Assembly: GCA_947643665.1 (NCBI GenBank)
Contig: CANRWW010000022.1
Location: 1-44,960 of the forward strand
Reading direction: 5' to 3'
Length of the DNA: 44,960 nucleotides
Origin: an uncultured Porphyromonadaceae bacterium
Lineage (GTDB): Bacteria > Bacteroidota > Bacteroidia > Bacteroidales > Muribaculaceae
The notes beneath the pieces are model-generated. The model saw only the letters and a program-made list of their open reading frames with translations. It was not told where the DNA came from and searched no databases. Positions 19,201 to 27,144 of this stretch are shown piece after piece; the stretch's first letter is position 1; each line of letters begins with the position of its first letter. Position numbers and translations under genes: made by a program.

Positions 19201-19615
19201 TTTCGATCTGAGCGTGTTCTTCAACGGATCGGCACAGCGCCGCATAATGCTTGACCCGGCACAGTTGCAGCCCTTTAACCAGATGTGGACTGCCGACCGC
19301 AACCTAATGACATGGATTGCCGACAACCACTGGGTTGAGGGTGGGGGCAACAGCAACATCGAGTGGCCACGTCTAGGCACTTTGCAAGCCCAGTATGAGA
19401 ACAATCTCAATGAAAGCTCATTCTGGATGAAAAAGGCCGACTTCATACGTTTCAAGACACTTGAGGTCGGGTATAACTGGAAGTTCCTGCGTGTCTATTT
19501 CAGCGGTGACAACCTGGCAGTATGGTCGCCGTTCAAGTACTGGGATCCGGAGCTTAACTACAACACCTATCCGTTGAGCCGCACATTCAATCTTGGAGTG
19601 CAGTTCCATTTCTAA
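16259..19615 (+). CDS. SusC-family TonB-dependent receptor with STN domain
   Basis: Outer-membrane TonB-dependent transporter of 1118 residues. It has a signal peptide (about 1-32), an STN signalling domain (about 35-100; GERIDAAEAIRQIEKASGYT), a carboxypeptidase-regulatory-like domain (about 115-190; VSGVVIDGANEEPIIGAVV), the SusC signature around LGEVVVVGAGTQKK, a plug domain (IRGINTFGGRTAPLILLDG, ILKDASATAIYGARGANGV), and a long beta-barrel ending in a Phe (GVQFHF). The STN domain is the part that signals through FecR to the ECF sigma factor. The SusD lipoprotein gene follows after 30 bp. The 154-bp region upstream contains a small GTGTG/CACAC inverted repeat near 16170-16186, a possible regulatory spot. 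The imported glycan is inferred from downstream enzymes only. Confidence 0.95.
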   Translation: MNLISKLRLTALRRIATTLLLVVSGVVAVSAQIAVKGERIDAAEAIRQIEKASGYTFSFNADDLKGIQALTYNCEGDIQQVLACVFGGTDMEWQVHGKSVSLKKTSKQTATERKRIVSGVVIDGANEEPIIGAVVSVKDSKTNAVTDIDGHFDISFTGKSCTLEVSYLGYDKQSVYITDQGTVNITMQPANEMLGEVVVVGAGTQKKISVTGAISTVKGAEFRAPSSNLTNNLAGKLAGVIAVTNSGEPGSGSSFYIRGINTFGGRTAPLILLDGVEISANDLNNIPPENIESFSILKDASATAIYGARGANGVMLVTTKNGEENTKARISVTYEHSLLQPVNMVEYVDGATYMETYNEAQRMRLPDVTPKYSQERIDNTRAGINQYLYPDVDWRGLMMKKLTQSQRANVNITGGGSKVTYYMSLQMNHDSGALDVPKNYSLNNNHNLWRYIFQNNIEYKVTSSTKLGMRINAQIAHQTSPNTSSSEIFQQVQYNNPVDYPAVYPDDGNGHLKFGSDIISAGSYFTNPYANMLNSFKESNENKLNVSVNLDQKLDFLTKGLSLTALVNFNSWYYSSYTRSLKPYYYRVLPGSYNPAADTYVLEQLQKGEDFINESSIYKTGDNLFYFDARVNYNRTFGPHSVTGMLMYMMRENRNNILPSRNQGFSGRATYDYDHRYLVEFNFGYNGTERLAKDDRFEFFPAASIGWVISNEKFWEPLNRIVTHMKVRSSYGLVGSDETGVNAGAPYYMYKYGVALYGKDPYGRTFFKTGQTPSNAFEASGPEITDYPVVNGSWERSKQFDVGVDLRLFDQVAITFDYFNYKRDRILLQRASFPSIMGYQGVKPWVNMGKVDNRGFELSVNWIKRLTKDLAIDLRGNFTYAENKLVYKDEPDYPYTWQVETGKPLGATYGFIADGLFKDQADIDNHADQSFFGSTVMPGDIKYRDVNGDGQINTDDRVMLSPYGNQPRIQYGFGVSVQWRDFDLSVFFNGSAQRRIMLDPAQLQPFNQMWTADRNLMTWIADNHWVEGGGNSNIEWPRLGTLQAQYENNLNESSFWMKKADFIRFKTLEVGYNWKFLRVYFSGDNLAVWSPFKYWDPELNYNTYPLSRTFNLGVQFHF

Positions 19616-19645
19616 GCAGAACCAATAAAATCATTACCGATAACA

Positions 19646-21616
19646 ATGAACAAGCATATAAAAAACATTATAATGGCATGGGGCATAGGCGTGTGCCTTC
19701 TGACCGGAGCGGCTTCATGTGAATATCTTGACGTTGTGCCTGTAGAAACACCCGACCGCGACGACATGCTCACCGATCCGGCCAGCGCGCTTCGATATCT
19801 CTACGGCTGCTACGGACCGATCCAGAACGAAAAAACACAAAAACAGCGCTACAGCAACTACCATTTCGGCAGCGACGAGTTTGTGGAATGTGTGAGTGTG
19901 TATGACGATTTCCGCCGTTTCCAGGGCGACCAGATCACCGGCCATAATGCAGCGCAATATGGCGTGTGGAACGATTATATCAACGGCATCGGATATTGCA
20001 ACCAGTTCCTTAACGATATAGCCACCTATGACGTGCAGAACCTTGACATCAACGACAAGACGCAGTATATCGCCGAGGCGAAATTCCTCAAAGCATATTA
20101 CCACTATATGTTGCTAAATTATTGCGGCCCGATACCTATCATGGATTCGCAGTTGCCGATGGATATGGACAAGGGAAACCTGCCAGGCCGCTCGCATTTC
20201 GACGCTGTGGTGAAATATATCGTGGATTTGTGTCAGGAAGCATATTCCAACCTTCCGATAACCTATGGCGACGAGCGCTATTACGGCCGCGCCACCAAGG
20301 CGGTGTGCCGTATGCTTGAGGCCAAGGTGAGGTTGCTTGCCGCATCTCCCCTTTGGAACGGTTCATTCCCTTGGCCAGGATGGGAGAATCCGAGCTATGA
20401 GACCCCGGGCTATGGCCGTGCCCTGGTGAGCAACACCTATGACGTGCAGAAATGGAAAGATGCCTATGATGCTTGCGAGGCTGCGATAGAAGAGGCGTCG
20501 AAAGCCGGTCATGGCCTGATGCGCCTTGAGGATTCGGAGGCTATCCGCGCCAATGACAATATTCCGTTGCCTACAATCCCCGGCATTGACAATTCAACCG
20601 CAGAGGGTGAGGAGTTCGCCAAACAGGTCATGCTGATGCGTTATGTAGTGACCGCACGTCCCAACCAGGGTAACCGTGAATTCATATGGGCTTCACTTGA
20701 CCTGAACAACTATTGGGCCACATCGCCAGCGTCAATACCCCATTTTGTGATGAAGGATGAGAAAGGTGTTCCCGGCGGTGGATGGGGCATGATCAGCCCG
20801 ACGCTCTATACGGTTGAGCATTTCTACACCAAAAACGGCAAACTGCCAATTGACGACATGGAGTTTCCACGCGAGGATGAGTGGTTCACTTCGGCCGGGC
20901 TGGAGAATCCCGACATCATCAAGCTGTGTGTAGGGCGCGAACCACGCTTCTACGCCAATATCTCGTTTGACGGTGACGAATATTCACCGGTGATAGCGGG
21001 TGGCCGTCCGCTGGTTGTCAAGGCCCGCGATTCGCAGGAATGCGGTTATAACCTTGAACTGTTCGGACAGAACAACCAGAGCCAGACCGGCTTCTGGAAC
21101 AAGAAAAATGTGCATCCCAACCTCCGTTACAGCAACCCCGGCATGACCAACAACATAGGTGGCATAGAAAACCGGCCTAACAGTATTTTCCGCCTGGCCG
21201 ACCTCTATTTAATGACTGCCGAATGCTGCGCCCACCTCGGCGGCACTTATGTGGAGGAAGGGCTGAAATGGCTCAATGAGGTTCGCGACCGCGCCGGTGT
21301 GGACAAACTCCAGGCAAAAGATGTCACCGCCGACGGCTCCATGTTAAAGGCAGTGCTTTCCGAGCGGTTCATAGAGCTTTATTTCGAAGGAATGCGTCTG
21401 GAGGATATCCGCCGGAACATGCAGGGCGCGGAACGCATGAGCGGCAACTGCTACCGTGGTCTGAACTCAATGATCAAAGACCCTTCGTTTGAGGAGTTCA
21501 ACACTCCCTGTCAGATCAAGCAGAATCTGAAATGGAGCAACCGCATGTATCTTCAGCCTATTCCCGATGATGAGGTCTATGCCAATCCACAACTTATACA
21601 GGCACCGGACTATTAA
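19646..21616 (+). CDS. SusD/RagB-family surface glycan-binding lipoprotein
   Basis: Outer-membrane lipoprotein that caps the SusC barrel and helps capture oligosaccharides. 656 residues; signal peptide with lipobox ending at Cys25 (CLLTGAASC). The N-terminal SusD-like part (YLDVVPVETPDRDDML, then YLYGCYGPI) and C-terminal RagB part (NSIFRLADLYLMTAECCAHL, then LNEVRDRAGVDKL and RFIELYFEGMRLEDIRR) show the TPR-containing fold. It is longer than the most common 500-600 residues because of a central insertion around residues 230-390. It sits 30 bp after susC and 26 bp before the next lipoprotein gene, so all belong to one transcription unit. Confidence 0.95.
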   Translation: MNKHIKNIIMAWGIGVCLLTGAASCEYLDVVPVETPDRDDMLTDPASALRYLYGCYGPIQNEKTQKQRYSNYHFGSDEFVECVSVYDDFRRFQGDQITGHNAAQYGVWNDYINGIGYCNQFLNDIATYDVQNLDINDKTQYIAEAKFLKAYYHYMLLNYCGPIPIMDSQLPMDMDKGNLPGRSHFDAVVKYIVDLCQEAYSNLPITYGDERYYGRATKAVCRMLEAKVRLLAASPLWNGSFPWPGWENPSYETPGYGRALVSNTYDVQKWKDAYDACEAAIEEASKAGHGLMRLEDSEAIRANDNIPLPTIPGIDNSTAEGEEFAKQVMLMRYVVTARPNQGNREFIWASLDLNNYWATSPASIPHFVMKDEKGVPGGGWGMISPTLYTVEHFYTKNGKLPIDDMEFPREDEWFTSAGLENPDIIKLCVGREPRFYANISFDGDEYSPVIAGGRPLVVKARDSQECGYNLELFGQNNQSQTGFWNKKNVHPNLRYSNPGMTNNIGGIENRPNSIFRLADLYLMTAECCAHLGGTYVEEGLKWLNEVRDRAGVDKLQAKDVTADGSMLKAVLSERFIELYFEGMRLEDIRRNMQGAERMSGNCYRGLNSMIKDPSFEEFNTPCQIKQNLKWSNRMYLQPIPDDEVYANPQLIQAPDY

Positions 21617-21642
21617 TAACTTAACGCTGTCAAAAAAGAAAA

Positions 21643-23064
21643 ATGAACAGATATATCAAAAACATATTGATGCCACTGTCGGCGCTGGTTGTTGTAGCTG
21701 CATGTTCCGAGAGTGATGTGCAGGAACTGTTTCCCGACGCCTACAAAAAGATTCTCTATATCAAAGACGGTGGAGAGAAGAATGTGACGCTTTATGTGAC
21801 AGGACAAGATGCCGAATACACCTTCAAAGTATGTAAAGGTGGGAGCGACACAAACCAAAGCGCTAGCGGCCGCATTGAAGTCATGACCCAGAAGGCGGTT
21901 GATGAGACCTACAGTATCCCCTATGGAGAACCTTATAAGGTGCTTTCATCCGACCTTTACACCATAGGTGCCGGAGAGTTGGATTTCGGTTCGTCCGACA
22001 TGGCTAAAACCGTAGGTGTAAAGCTGAATGTGGCTAAAATACGCAATGTGCTTGAATCCGATGCAAATTCGGTATATATGCTGCCTCTACAACTTGTGAG
22101 CGCTACCGATTCTGTAAATTCCGAACACAACCGATACATTCTGATTATCAATAATGTGAGCGAACCGTTGGTAGGGTTCAAGAAAACAGGGGTGGAGGAA
22201 TTCAATTGCGTTTTAGGGAAGCCTTTCTCACTTAAGATTCCGGTGAGCCTGGTAGACGTGGAGAATCGTTGGAACATCAATATCGGCATTGGAATAGACA
22301 ACGGTTTTCTGGCAAATTATAATGCCGAAAACGGCACAGCATATCAGTTGCCCGACATTGGCTACAATCTGACAAAGAGCGTTGCCTTGACTGAAGACCG
22401 CCAGGAAGCCTCGGTTGAGATCTGCATACCTGATTTCGGGGAACGCACAGGCGGATATATGATGATTCCTATCGCGCTGACAGATGTGTCAATGTTTTCA
22501 GTGTCACCAAAACATGCCAATTATGCAGCCCTTATCCATATTCTCGGACAGAAACTTGACCGTTCCGGATGGGAAGCGCGTGCATGTTCCTGGCAGGGAG
22601 CCGAGCAGTTCGACGGCTGGTCGGAGGATGTGGATCTTTTCGCACAGAATGTGCTTGATGGTGATCCCGCCACCAAATGGCATTACAAATACGGCTCCAA
22701 AGGTGAAGGCTCATGTGAATTCCATGGGCAGGGCCACCATTGCATAATGATTGATTCGAAAAGCGAGCATACATTCACCCAGATCGGGCTGCAACAGAGA
22801 CAGGATTTCGGATGGGACGGAAACCATGTGGCGGAAGTCCGATTCTGGATTAGCTCCGACCCATCTGTCTGGAGTAACAATGCCGGCAAGTCCGACGGCT
22901 GGATGGCAATTGAAGGGGTGCATAAGTTGCGTACTAGCCATATAGATGAACAAGTGATAGATATTCCTGCCTCAACAGGGCGATATATCAAAGTTGAGGT
23001 TGTTTCCGGCGGTGCCGGCCAGGATGTAGGCACCTTTGCTGAAATCTATGGCTATGGTAAATAA
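21643..23064 (+). CDS. Surface lipoprotein, DUF1735 plus F5/8 type C domain
   Basis: Probable surface glycan-binding protein of 473 residues. Lipobox Cys21 (VVVAACSES) marks a lipoprotein. The N-terminal half carries two repeats resembling DUF1735/BT_3987-type Ig-like modules (about 30-165 and 170-300, the second beginning with GVEEFNCVLGKPFSLKIPVS). The C-terminal part, about 310-473, is an F5/8 type C (discoidin, CBM32-like) fold: WEARACSWQGAEQFDGW, NVLDGDPATKWHYKY, then GRYIKVEVVSGG and AEIYGYGK. In PULs such proteins sit directly after SusD and add glycan binding at the cell surface. The N-terminal opening MNRYIKNILMPL resembles that of the SusD before it. Confidence 0.85.
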   Translation: MNRYIKNILMPLSALVVVAACSESDVQELFPDAYKKILYIKDGGEKNVTLYVTGQDAEYTFKVCKGGSDTNQSASGRIEVMTQKAVDETYSIPYGEPYKVLSSDLYTIGAGELDFGSSDMAKTVGVKLNVAKIRNVLESDANSVYMLPLQLVSATDSVNSEHNRYILIINNVSEPLVGFKKTGVEEFNCVLGKPFSLKIPVSLVDVENRWNINIGIGIDNGFLANYNAENGTAYQLPDIGYNLTKSVALTEDRQEASVEICIPDFGERTGGYMMIPIALTDVSMFSVSPKHANYAALIHILGQKLDRSGWEARACSWQGAEQFDGWSEDVDLFAQNVLDGDPATKWHYKYGSKGEGSCEFHGQGHHCIMIDSKSEHTFTQIGLQQRQDFGWDGNHVAEVRFWISSDPSVWSNNAGKSDGWMAIEGVHKLRTSHIDEQVIDIPASTGRYIKVEVVSGGAGQDVGTFAEIYGYGK

Positions 23065-23114
23065 GCGATGATTTAGGTACTGGATTTTACAGATTTAATA
23101 GTTATTTAGGTTTG

Positions 23115-23162
23115 GCTTGGCGGAGGGGGCTTCGTGACCGAAAGTCCCCGCCACCGCCAGGC
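23115..23162 (+). other. GC-rich hairpin inside the PUL
   Basis: Outer stem GCTTGGCGG (23115-23123) with CCGCCAGGC (23154-23162, one G-T pair), an internal loop, then GGGGGCTTCG pairing with CGAAAGTCCCC across a short loop. It lies between the DUF1735 protein gene and the next gene and is not followed by a T-run. It may protect or partly terminate the transcript, setting a lower level for the enzyme genes than for susCD. Confidence 0.6.
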
Positions 23163-23219
23163 AGGAGAGAAAAGTCAGAACTTTAAAATATAGATTTTTA
23201 ACCCTTAAATTTTATTGAA

Positions 23220-24263
23220 ATGAAAAAATTTACACTAGTAGTTACTGCGTTGACAATGGCGGCGGTATCGTTATCCGCGGAGGATAACGTTCCTTCAGTA
23301 GACAAGACATTCCCTAATTGGGCCGGCCATACGGTTACCTATGATGTGTGCATCATGGGAAACGCAGCTAAAGAAACCTTAAATGCCAATGAAAACGTCA
23401 CCTTGAATCAGCTTGAACATTGGATCAATACCGGGGGAGACCTTGGAAGAGGCCATTGGAATGGTGTCGCCAACGATGAATGGATTGCTACCGAGGGGTG
23501 TGACGGCGGCATTGTCTGCGAATCCCAGGCTATGTCGTTGTTTGCGATTTATGAGTATTGGTATAATTGGTGGGCCGGAGGCTGGGCTGACCAGGCGGCG
23601 GACAAGCCTGTTGATCTGTCGCATATAAATACTGACACACATGTGCATTGTGCAGTGAAAGTACCCAGTGAGACTGTGCCTTTGGTTATAGATTTCAAAC
23701 TTCTGCGTAAAAGCGACGAAGAGCAGCAGGCGGCAGGAGGTGAAGACAACCAGTGCATACGCTTTTCACTGGCAAGTGCAAACGGAATGGAGAAAGCATC
23801 TTTTCCTGTGGTGGGTGAGCTGAAATCCGGCGAATGGACAGGTGTTGACATTACAATCGGGGAATTGACAAAACTTTTGGTTGCAAGTAAGGCGGACGAT
23901 GCTATTGACTATAGCAGATTTAAAACGCCATGGACTGGCCGCGTATGCCATATCTCAGTACCTTCAGATCCAGATAGCAAACCCCAAGAGAATGCGGTGT
24001 TCGCGCTTGACGGGCTGTATTTTTACACACCCGGAGACGTAGTGTCCGGAATTGAAGATGTAGACACTTTGGAATCAACTGCTGAAATAGTTATTTCCGC
24101 ACGTAGCATATCAGTTCTCGGCGCTTCAGGCATTGAGGTTTATTCTGTCAGCGGCCAGTTGGTGGCGTCATCAACCGGTACAGTTGTAGGTGTGGATCAT
24201 CTGGAAACAGGCATTTATATGGTTAAGGCAGCCGGCAAGGTTAAGAAAGTGGCTCTAAATTGA
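23220..24263 (+). CDS. Secreted protein of unknown function with sorting-like C-terminal tail
   Basis: I do not recognise the main domain. The 347-residue protein has a signal peptide (MKKFTLVVTALTMAAVSLSA) without a lipobox. Residues about 25-270 form a Trp-rich, probably beta-sandwich region (FAIYEYWYNWWAGGWADQ, RFSLASANGMEKASF, VFALDGLYFYTPGD), which could be a carbohydrate-binding module. The last 60 residues (ISVLGASGIEVYSVSGQLV, then HLETGIYMVKAAGKVKKV) match the pattern of type IX secretion C-terminal domains or the related tails. The next gene starts within its stop codon (ATGA), so expression is coupled to an esterase-like enzyme. It sits where PULs usually encode an additional surface glycan-binding protein. 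Confidence 0.6.
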   Translation: MKKFTLVVTALTMAAVSLSAEDNVPSVDKTFPNWAGHTVTYDVCIMGNAAKETLNANENVTLNQLEHWINTGGDLGRGHWNGVANDEWIATEGCDGGIVCESQAMSLFAIYEYWYNWWAGGWADQAADKPVDLSHINTDTHVHCAVKVPSETVPLVIDFKLLRKSDEEQQAAGGEDNQCIRFSLASANGMEKASFPVVGELKSGEWTGVDITIGELTKLLVASKADDAIDYSRFKTPWTGRVCHISVPSDPDSKPQENAVFALDGLYFYTPGDVVSGIEDVDTLESTAEIVISARSISVLGASGIEVYSVSGQLVASSTGTVVGVDHLETGIYMVKAAGKVKKVALN

Positions 24264-25825
24264 TGTTTTCAATGATGAATACGACAGTCAAAACAGCAGT
24301 AGCCGCGTTTTTGAGCTTGTCGGTTATGGAATCTGCGGCAAAGGTGACTTTGCCGCAGATTTACACCGACAACATGGTGGTCCAGCAAAAATGGAAAGCA
24401 CCATTTCACGGCACAGCTTCACCTGATGCGGTGGTCAGAATTGGGGCCGGATGGCTTAAAGATCCGGTTTCTGTAAATGCTGGCCCGGATGGCAGGTGGG
24501 ATGTGGTGTTGCCTACACCGAAAGGAGGGAAGGGTGGATTTGAGGTGACATTTACCGACACTGCCGACGGATCGGAGGTAACATTGCATAATGTGACTGT
24601 GGGTGAAGTATGGCTTTGTTCAGGTCAATCGAACATGGAGATGCCTGTGGCCGGATGGGGAAAGGTACTCAATTATGAGCAGGAGATTGCCGGAGCTGTT
24701 TATCCCCATATAAGGTTGCTGCAGGTAAAACGCCATACCGATATGGTGCCGCAGGAAAACACGGAAGTGACAGGGGGAGGATGGCAGGTGTGCTCGCCGC
24801 AATCGGTGGAGGAATTTTCTTCGATAGCGTATTTTTTCGCACGCCATTTATGGCAGGAACTGGATGTGCCTGTTGGGGTAATTGACTGCACATGGGGAGG
24901 CTCGCCTATTGAGTCTTGGCTTAGTTATACTACCCTTGCCGAAGCTAAAGGGTTCAAGAGTGTTGTGGAGGATTTCAAGGGGGAGTGTCTTGCCGACGGC
25001 GCAATCCGCGCGCATTACAAAGAACTGTTGGAGCGACACGAAAGGAGTGAACGCTGTGGCTACGGTAAACAGCGCTGCTTATGCCATAACGATGGTTTCC
25101 CAGGCACAATTGACGGGCACACATTTTATCCCGCAGAACTCCATAATGCCATGCTCAGACCATTGACCCGTTTGGGCATAAAAGGTGTGCTGTGGTATCA
25201 GGGGGAAAACAATGCCGACCGTGCCTACCAATATGGCTTCCTTTTCCCGAGGCTGATCAACGACTGGCGTGAACTTTGGGACAACAAAAATATGCCGTTT
25301 TATTTCGTGCAGCTTGCCAATTGGCGCAAGCGCAAAGAGGTGCAACCGCATTCCGACTGGGCTTACCTCCGGGAGTCGCAGCAGAAAGCGTTGCATATGC
25401 CTAACACAGCTATGGCCGTGGCGGTGGATGTAGGCGACGCCGATGATATTCATCCGAAAAACAAACAGGAGGTAGCCCGCAGGCTGGCGCTTATTGCTCT
25501 TAGCCGCGATTACGGGAAAAAGACCGATTGGAAAGCGCCGCATTATGAGGATTACCACATTGAGGGTGACACTATGTATCTGACCTTTGATGCCCCGGCC
25601 AGGGATTTTATGCAAAAAGAGAAGTATGACGGGTTCATAGTGGCAGGAACAGAAGGGGTTTTCCATAAGGCGTATGCCCGTTGGGATGGCGACCGTTTGG
25701 CGGTGAGCGCACCCCAGGTAAAAGTGCCGGTTGCGGTGAGATATGCATGGGCCGATAATCCGCAGGTCAGCCTTTTTGGCAAAAGCGGTTTGCCGGTTGC
25801 GCCGTTCCGCACCGACAACTGGTGA
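24260..25825 (+). CDS. SGNH esterase of the sialate O-acetylesterase family
   Basis: Probable periplasmic carbohydrate O-acetylesterase, 521 residues. An N-terminal Ig-like region (about 30-115; LPQIYTDNMVVQQK) precedes the catalytic SGNH domain: Ser124 in LCSGQSNMEMPV, the conserved Gly/Trp segment IDCTWGGSPIESWL, VLWYQGENNAD, and the catalytic Asp-x-x-His pair in DADDIHPKNKQEVARRL. A signal peptide is likely but its start is uncertain because ATG 24260, 24263 and 24272 are all possible; the first overlaps the previous stop. Family members remove acetyl groups from sialic acid or from plant hemicellulose; with GH5 and GH3 next to it, deacetylation of an acetylated beta-glycan is the better guess. 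Confidence 0.88.
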   Translation: MMFSMMNTTVKTAVAAFLSLSVMESAAKVTLPQIYTDNMVVQQKWKAPFHGTASPDAVVRIGAGWLKDPVSVNAGPDGRWDVVLPTPKGGKGGFEVTFTDTADGSEVTLHNVTVGEVWLCSGQSNMEMPVAGWGKVLNYEQEIAGAVYPHIRLLQVKRHTDMVPQENTEVTGGGWQVCSPQSVEEFSSIAYFFARHLWQELDVPVGVIDCTWGGSPIESWLSYTTLAEAKGFKSVVEDFKGECLADGAIRAHYKELLERHERSERCGYGKQRCLCHNDGFPGTIDGHTFYPAELHNAMLRPLTRLGIKGVLWYQGENNADRAYQYGFLFPRLINDWRELWDNKNMPFYFVQLANWRKRKEVQPHSDWAYLRESQQKALHMPNTAMAVAVDVGDADDIHPKNKQEVARRLALIALSRDYGKKTDWKAPHYEDYHIEGDTMYLTFDAPARDFMQKEKYDGFIVAGTEGVFHKAYARWDGDRLAVSAPQVKVPVAVRYAWADNPQVSLFGKSGLPVAPFRTDNW

Positions 25826-25869
25826 TGCGGAAAATGACATGAATTTATAACTGACAAAATAATATTTCA

Positions 25870-27126
25870 ATGAATAAATTAAAATCAATTGTGCTGCTGG
25901 CGTTGTCGTTGTTGATGCTATGGAGCTGTTCGAAAGACAATAATGGCAAAACTGAAGAGCCGAAACCTGTGAATGTGCGTTGCGTAACCATAAATGGGCA
26001 AAATCTGGTTCAGCCTGATGGCTCTAAACTTTTCATAAAAGGGGTTAACCTCGCTCATTGGCTTAATCAGGAGGGATATATGTTCAATTTCCAGAAAAGG
26101 TCAGCACATCAGATCAATGAGATGTTCTGCCAGCTTGTGGGACCAGAATACACGGCCAAATTCTGGAAAGATTTCATTGACAACTATATCACTCTCGAAG
26201 ATATGGAGTTTATAAAATCAACAGGAGCCAACACAGTGCGTTTGCCCTTGCATTACAAATTGTTTACCAATGAGGATTTCATGGGATCAAACGATCCCGA
26301 TCTAGGTTTTGAGATTCTTGACAGGGTCATAGAATGGTGCAAACAGACGGGTCTGTATGTTGTTGTGGATCTTCATTGTGCTCCCGGCGGAAACAGCGGC
26401 GACAATATTGACGACAGCCATGGTTATCCTTGGCTGTTTGAGAGCGATGCCCAGCAGCGCAAAACATGCGAACTGTGGAAAAAGATTGCCGACCGCTGCA
26501 AAGGAGAAGCCATTGTGTTGGGCTATGAGCTGTTGAACGAGCCAATTCCGAGCACATTCAAACATCTTTATCCTCAGCTTCATCCGGTGTTGAAACGCAT
26601 AACCCAAGCTATCCGCGAAGTTGACCAGAACCATATCGTTATCTGGGGCGGCGCGAACTATAACGACGATTTCACAGTATTTGATGTGAATGATCTTGCT
26701 TTTGACAATAAAATAATGTTTGCCTGCCACCGCTACGGAAGCCAGTGGATAGGGAATTTCACGGAGTTCCGCGACAAGGTCAACCTGCCGATGTTCATGA
26801 GCGAATGGGGGCATGGCGAATCATGGGAGTGGCAGTCGACATTCTCAAAGGTGCTTCGCGACAATAACATCGGATACACTTCGTGGCCATATAAGAAGAT
26901 TTCAGGATGGGATTCGTTTGTTGGCGTGCGTCAGCCTGACAACTGGGATAAAATCGTTGAATTCGAAAAATCACCGCGCATGAATTACGACGATATTGTT
27001 GCCGCCCGTGAGAAGTGCGGCCAGGATGTGGCTCGCAAGGCTATGGCTGATTTCATAGAAAACTGCAAATACAAGAACTGCGAGAAGTTTGAAGGTTACA
27101 TAAATTCTGTGAGAATGAATGAGTAA
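25870..27126 (+). CDS. GH5 family endo-glycanase lipoprotein
   Basis: Probable surface or periplasmic endo-beta-glycanase, 418 residues. A signal peptide ends in a lipobox at Cys20 (LLMLWSCSK) followed by a short acidic linker. The TIM-barrel catalytic domain starts near residue 50 (IKGVNLAHWLNQEGYMF) and includes NTVRLPLHY, VVVDLHCAPGG, the acid/base Glu224 in ELLNEP, His287 in ACHRYGS, and the nucleophile Glu312 in MSEWGHG. The fold assignment to GH5 is strong; the subfamily is not, so cleavage of beta-1,4-glucan, mixed-linkage glucan, beta-1,3-glucan or mannan are all possible. It lies 44 bp after the esterase and 18 bp before a GH3 gene. Confidence 0.9.
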   Translation: MNKLKSIVLLALSLLMLWSCSKDNNGKTEEPKPVNVRCVTINGQNLVQPDGSKLFIKGVNLAHWLNQEGYMFNFQKRSAHQINEMFCQLVGPEYTAKFWKDFIDNYITLEDMEFIKSTGANTVRLPLHYKLFTNEDFMGSNDPDLGFEILDRVIEWCKQTGLYVVVDLHCAPGGNSGDNIDDSHGYPWLFESDAQQRKTCELWKKIADRCKGEAIVLGYELLNEPIPSTFKHLYPQLHPVLKRITQAIREVDQNHIVIWGGANYNDDFTVFDVNDLAFDNKIMFACHRYGSQWIGNFTEFRDKVNLPMFMSEWGHGESWEWQSTFSKVLRDNNIGYTSWPYKKISGWDSFVGVRQPDNWDKIVEFEKSPRMNYDDIVAAREKCGQDVARKAMADFIENCKYKNCEKFEGYINSVRMNE

Positions 27127-27144
27127 CCGGAAATAGGAGCTGAC

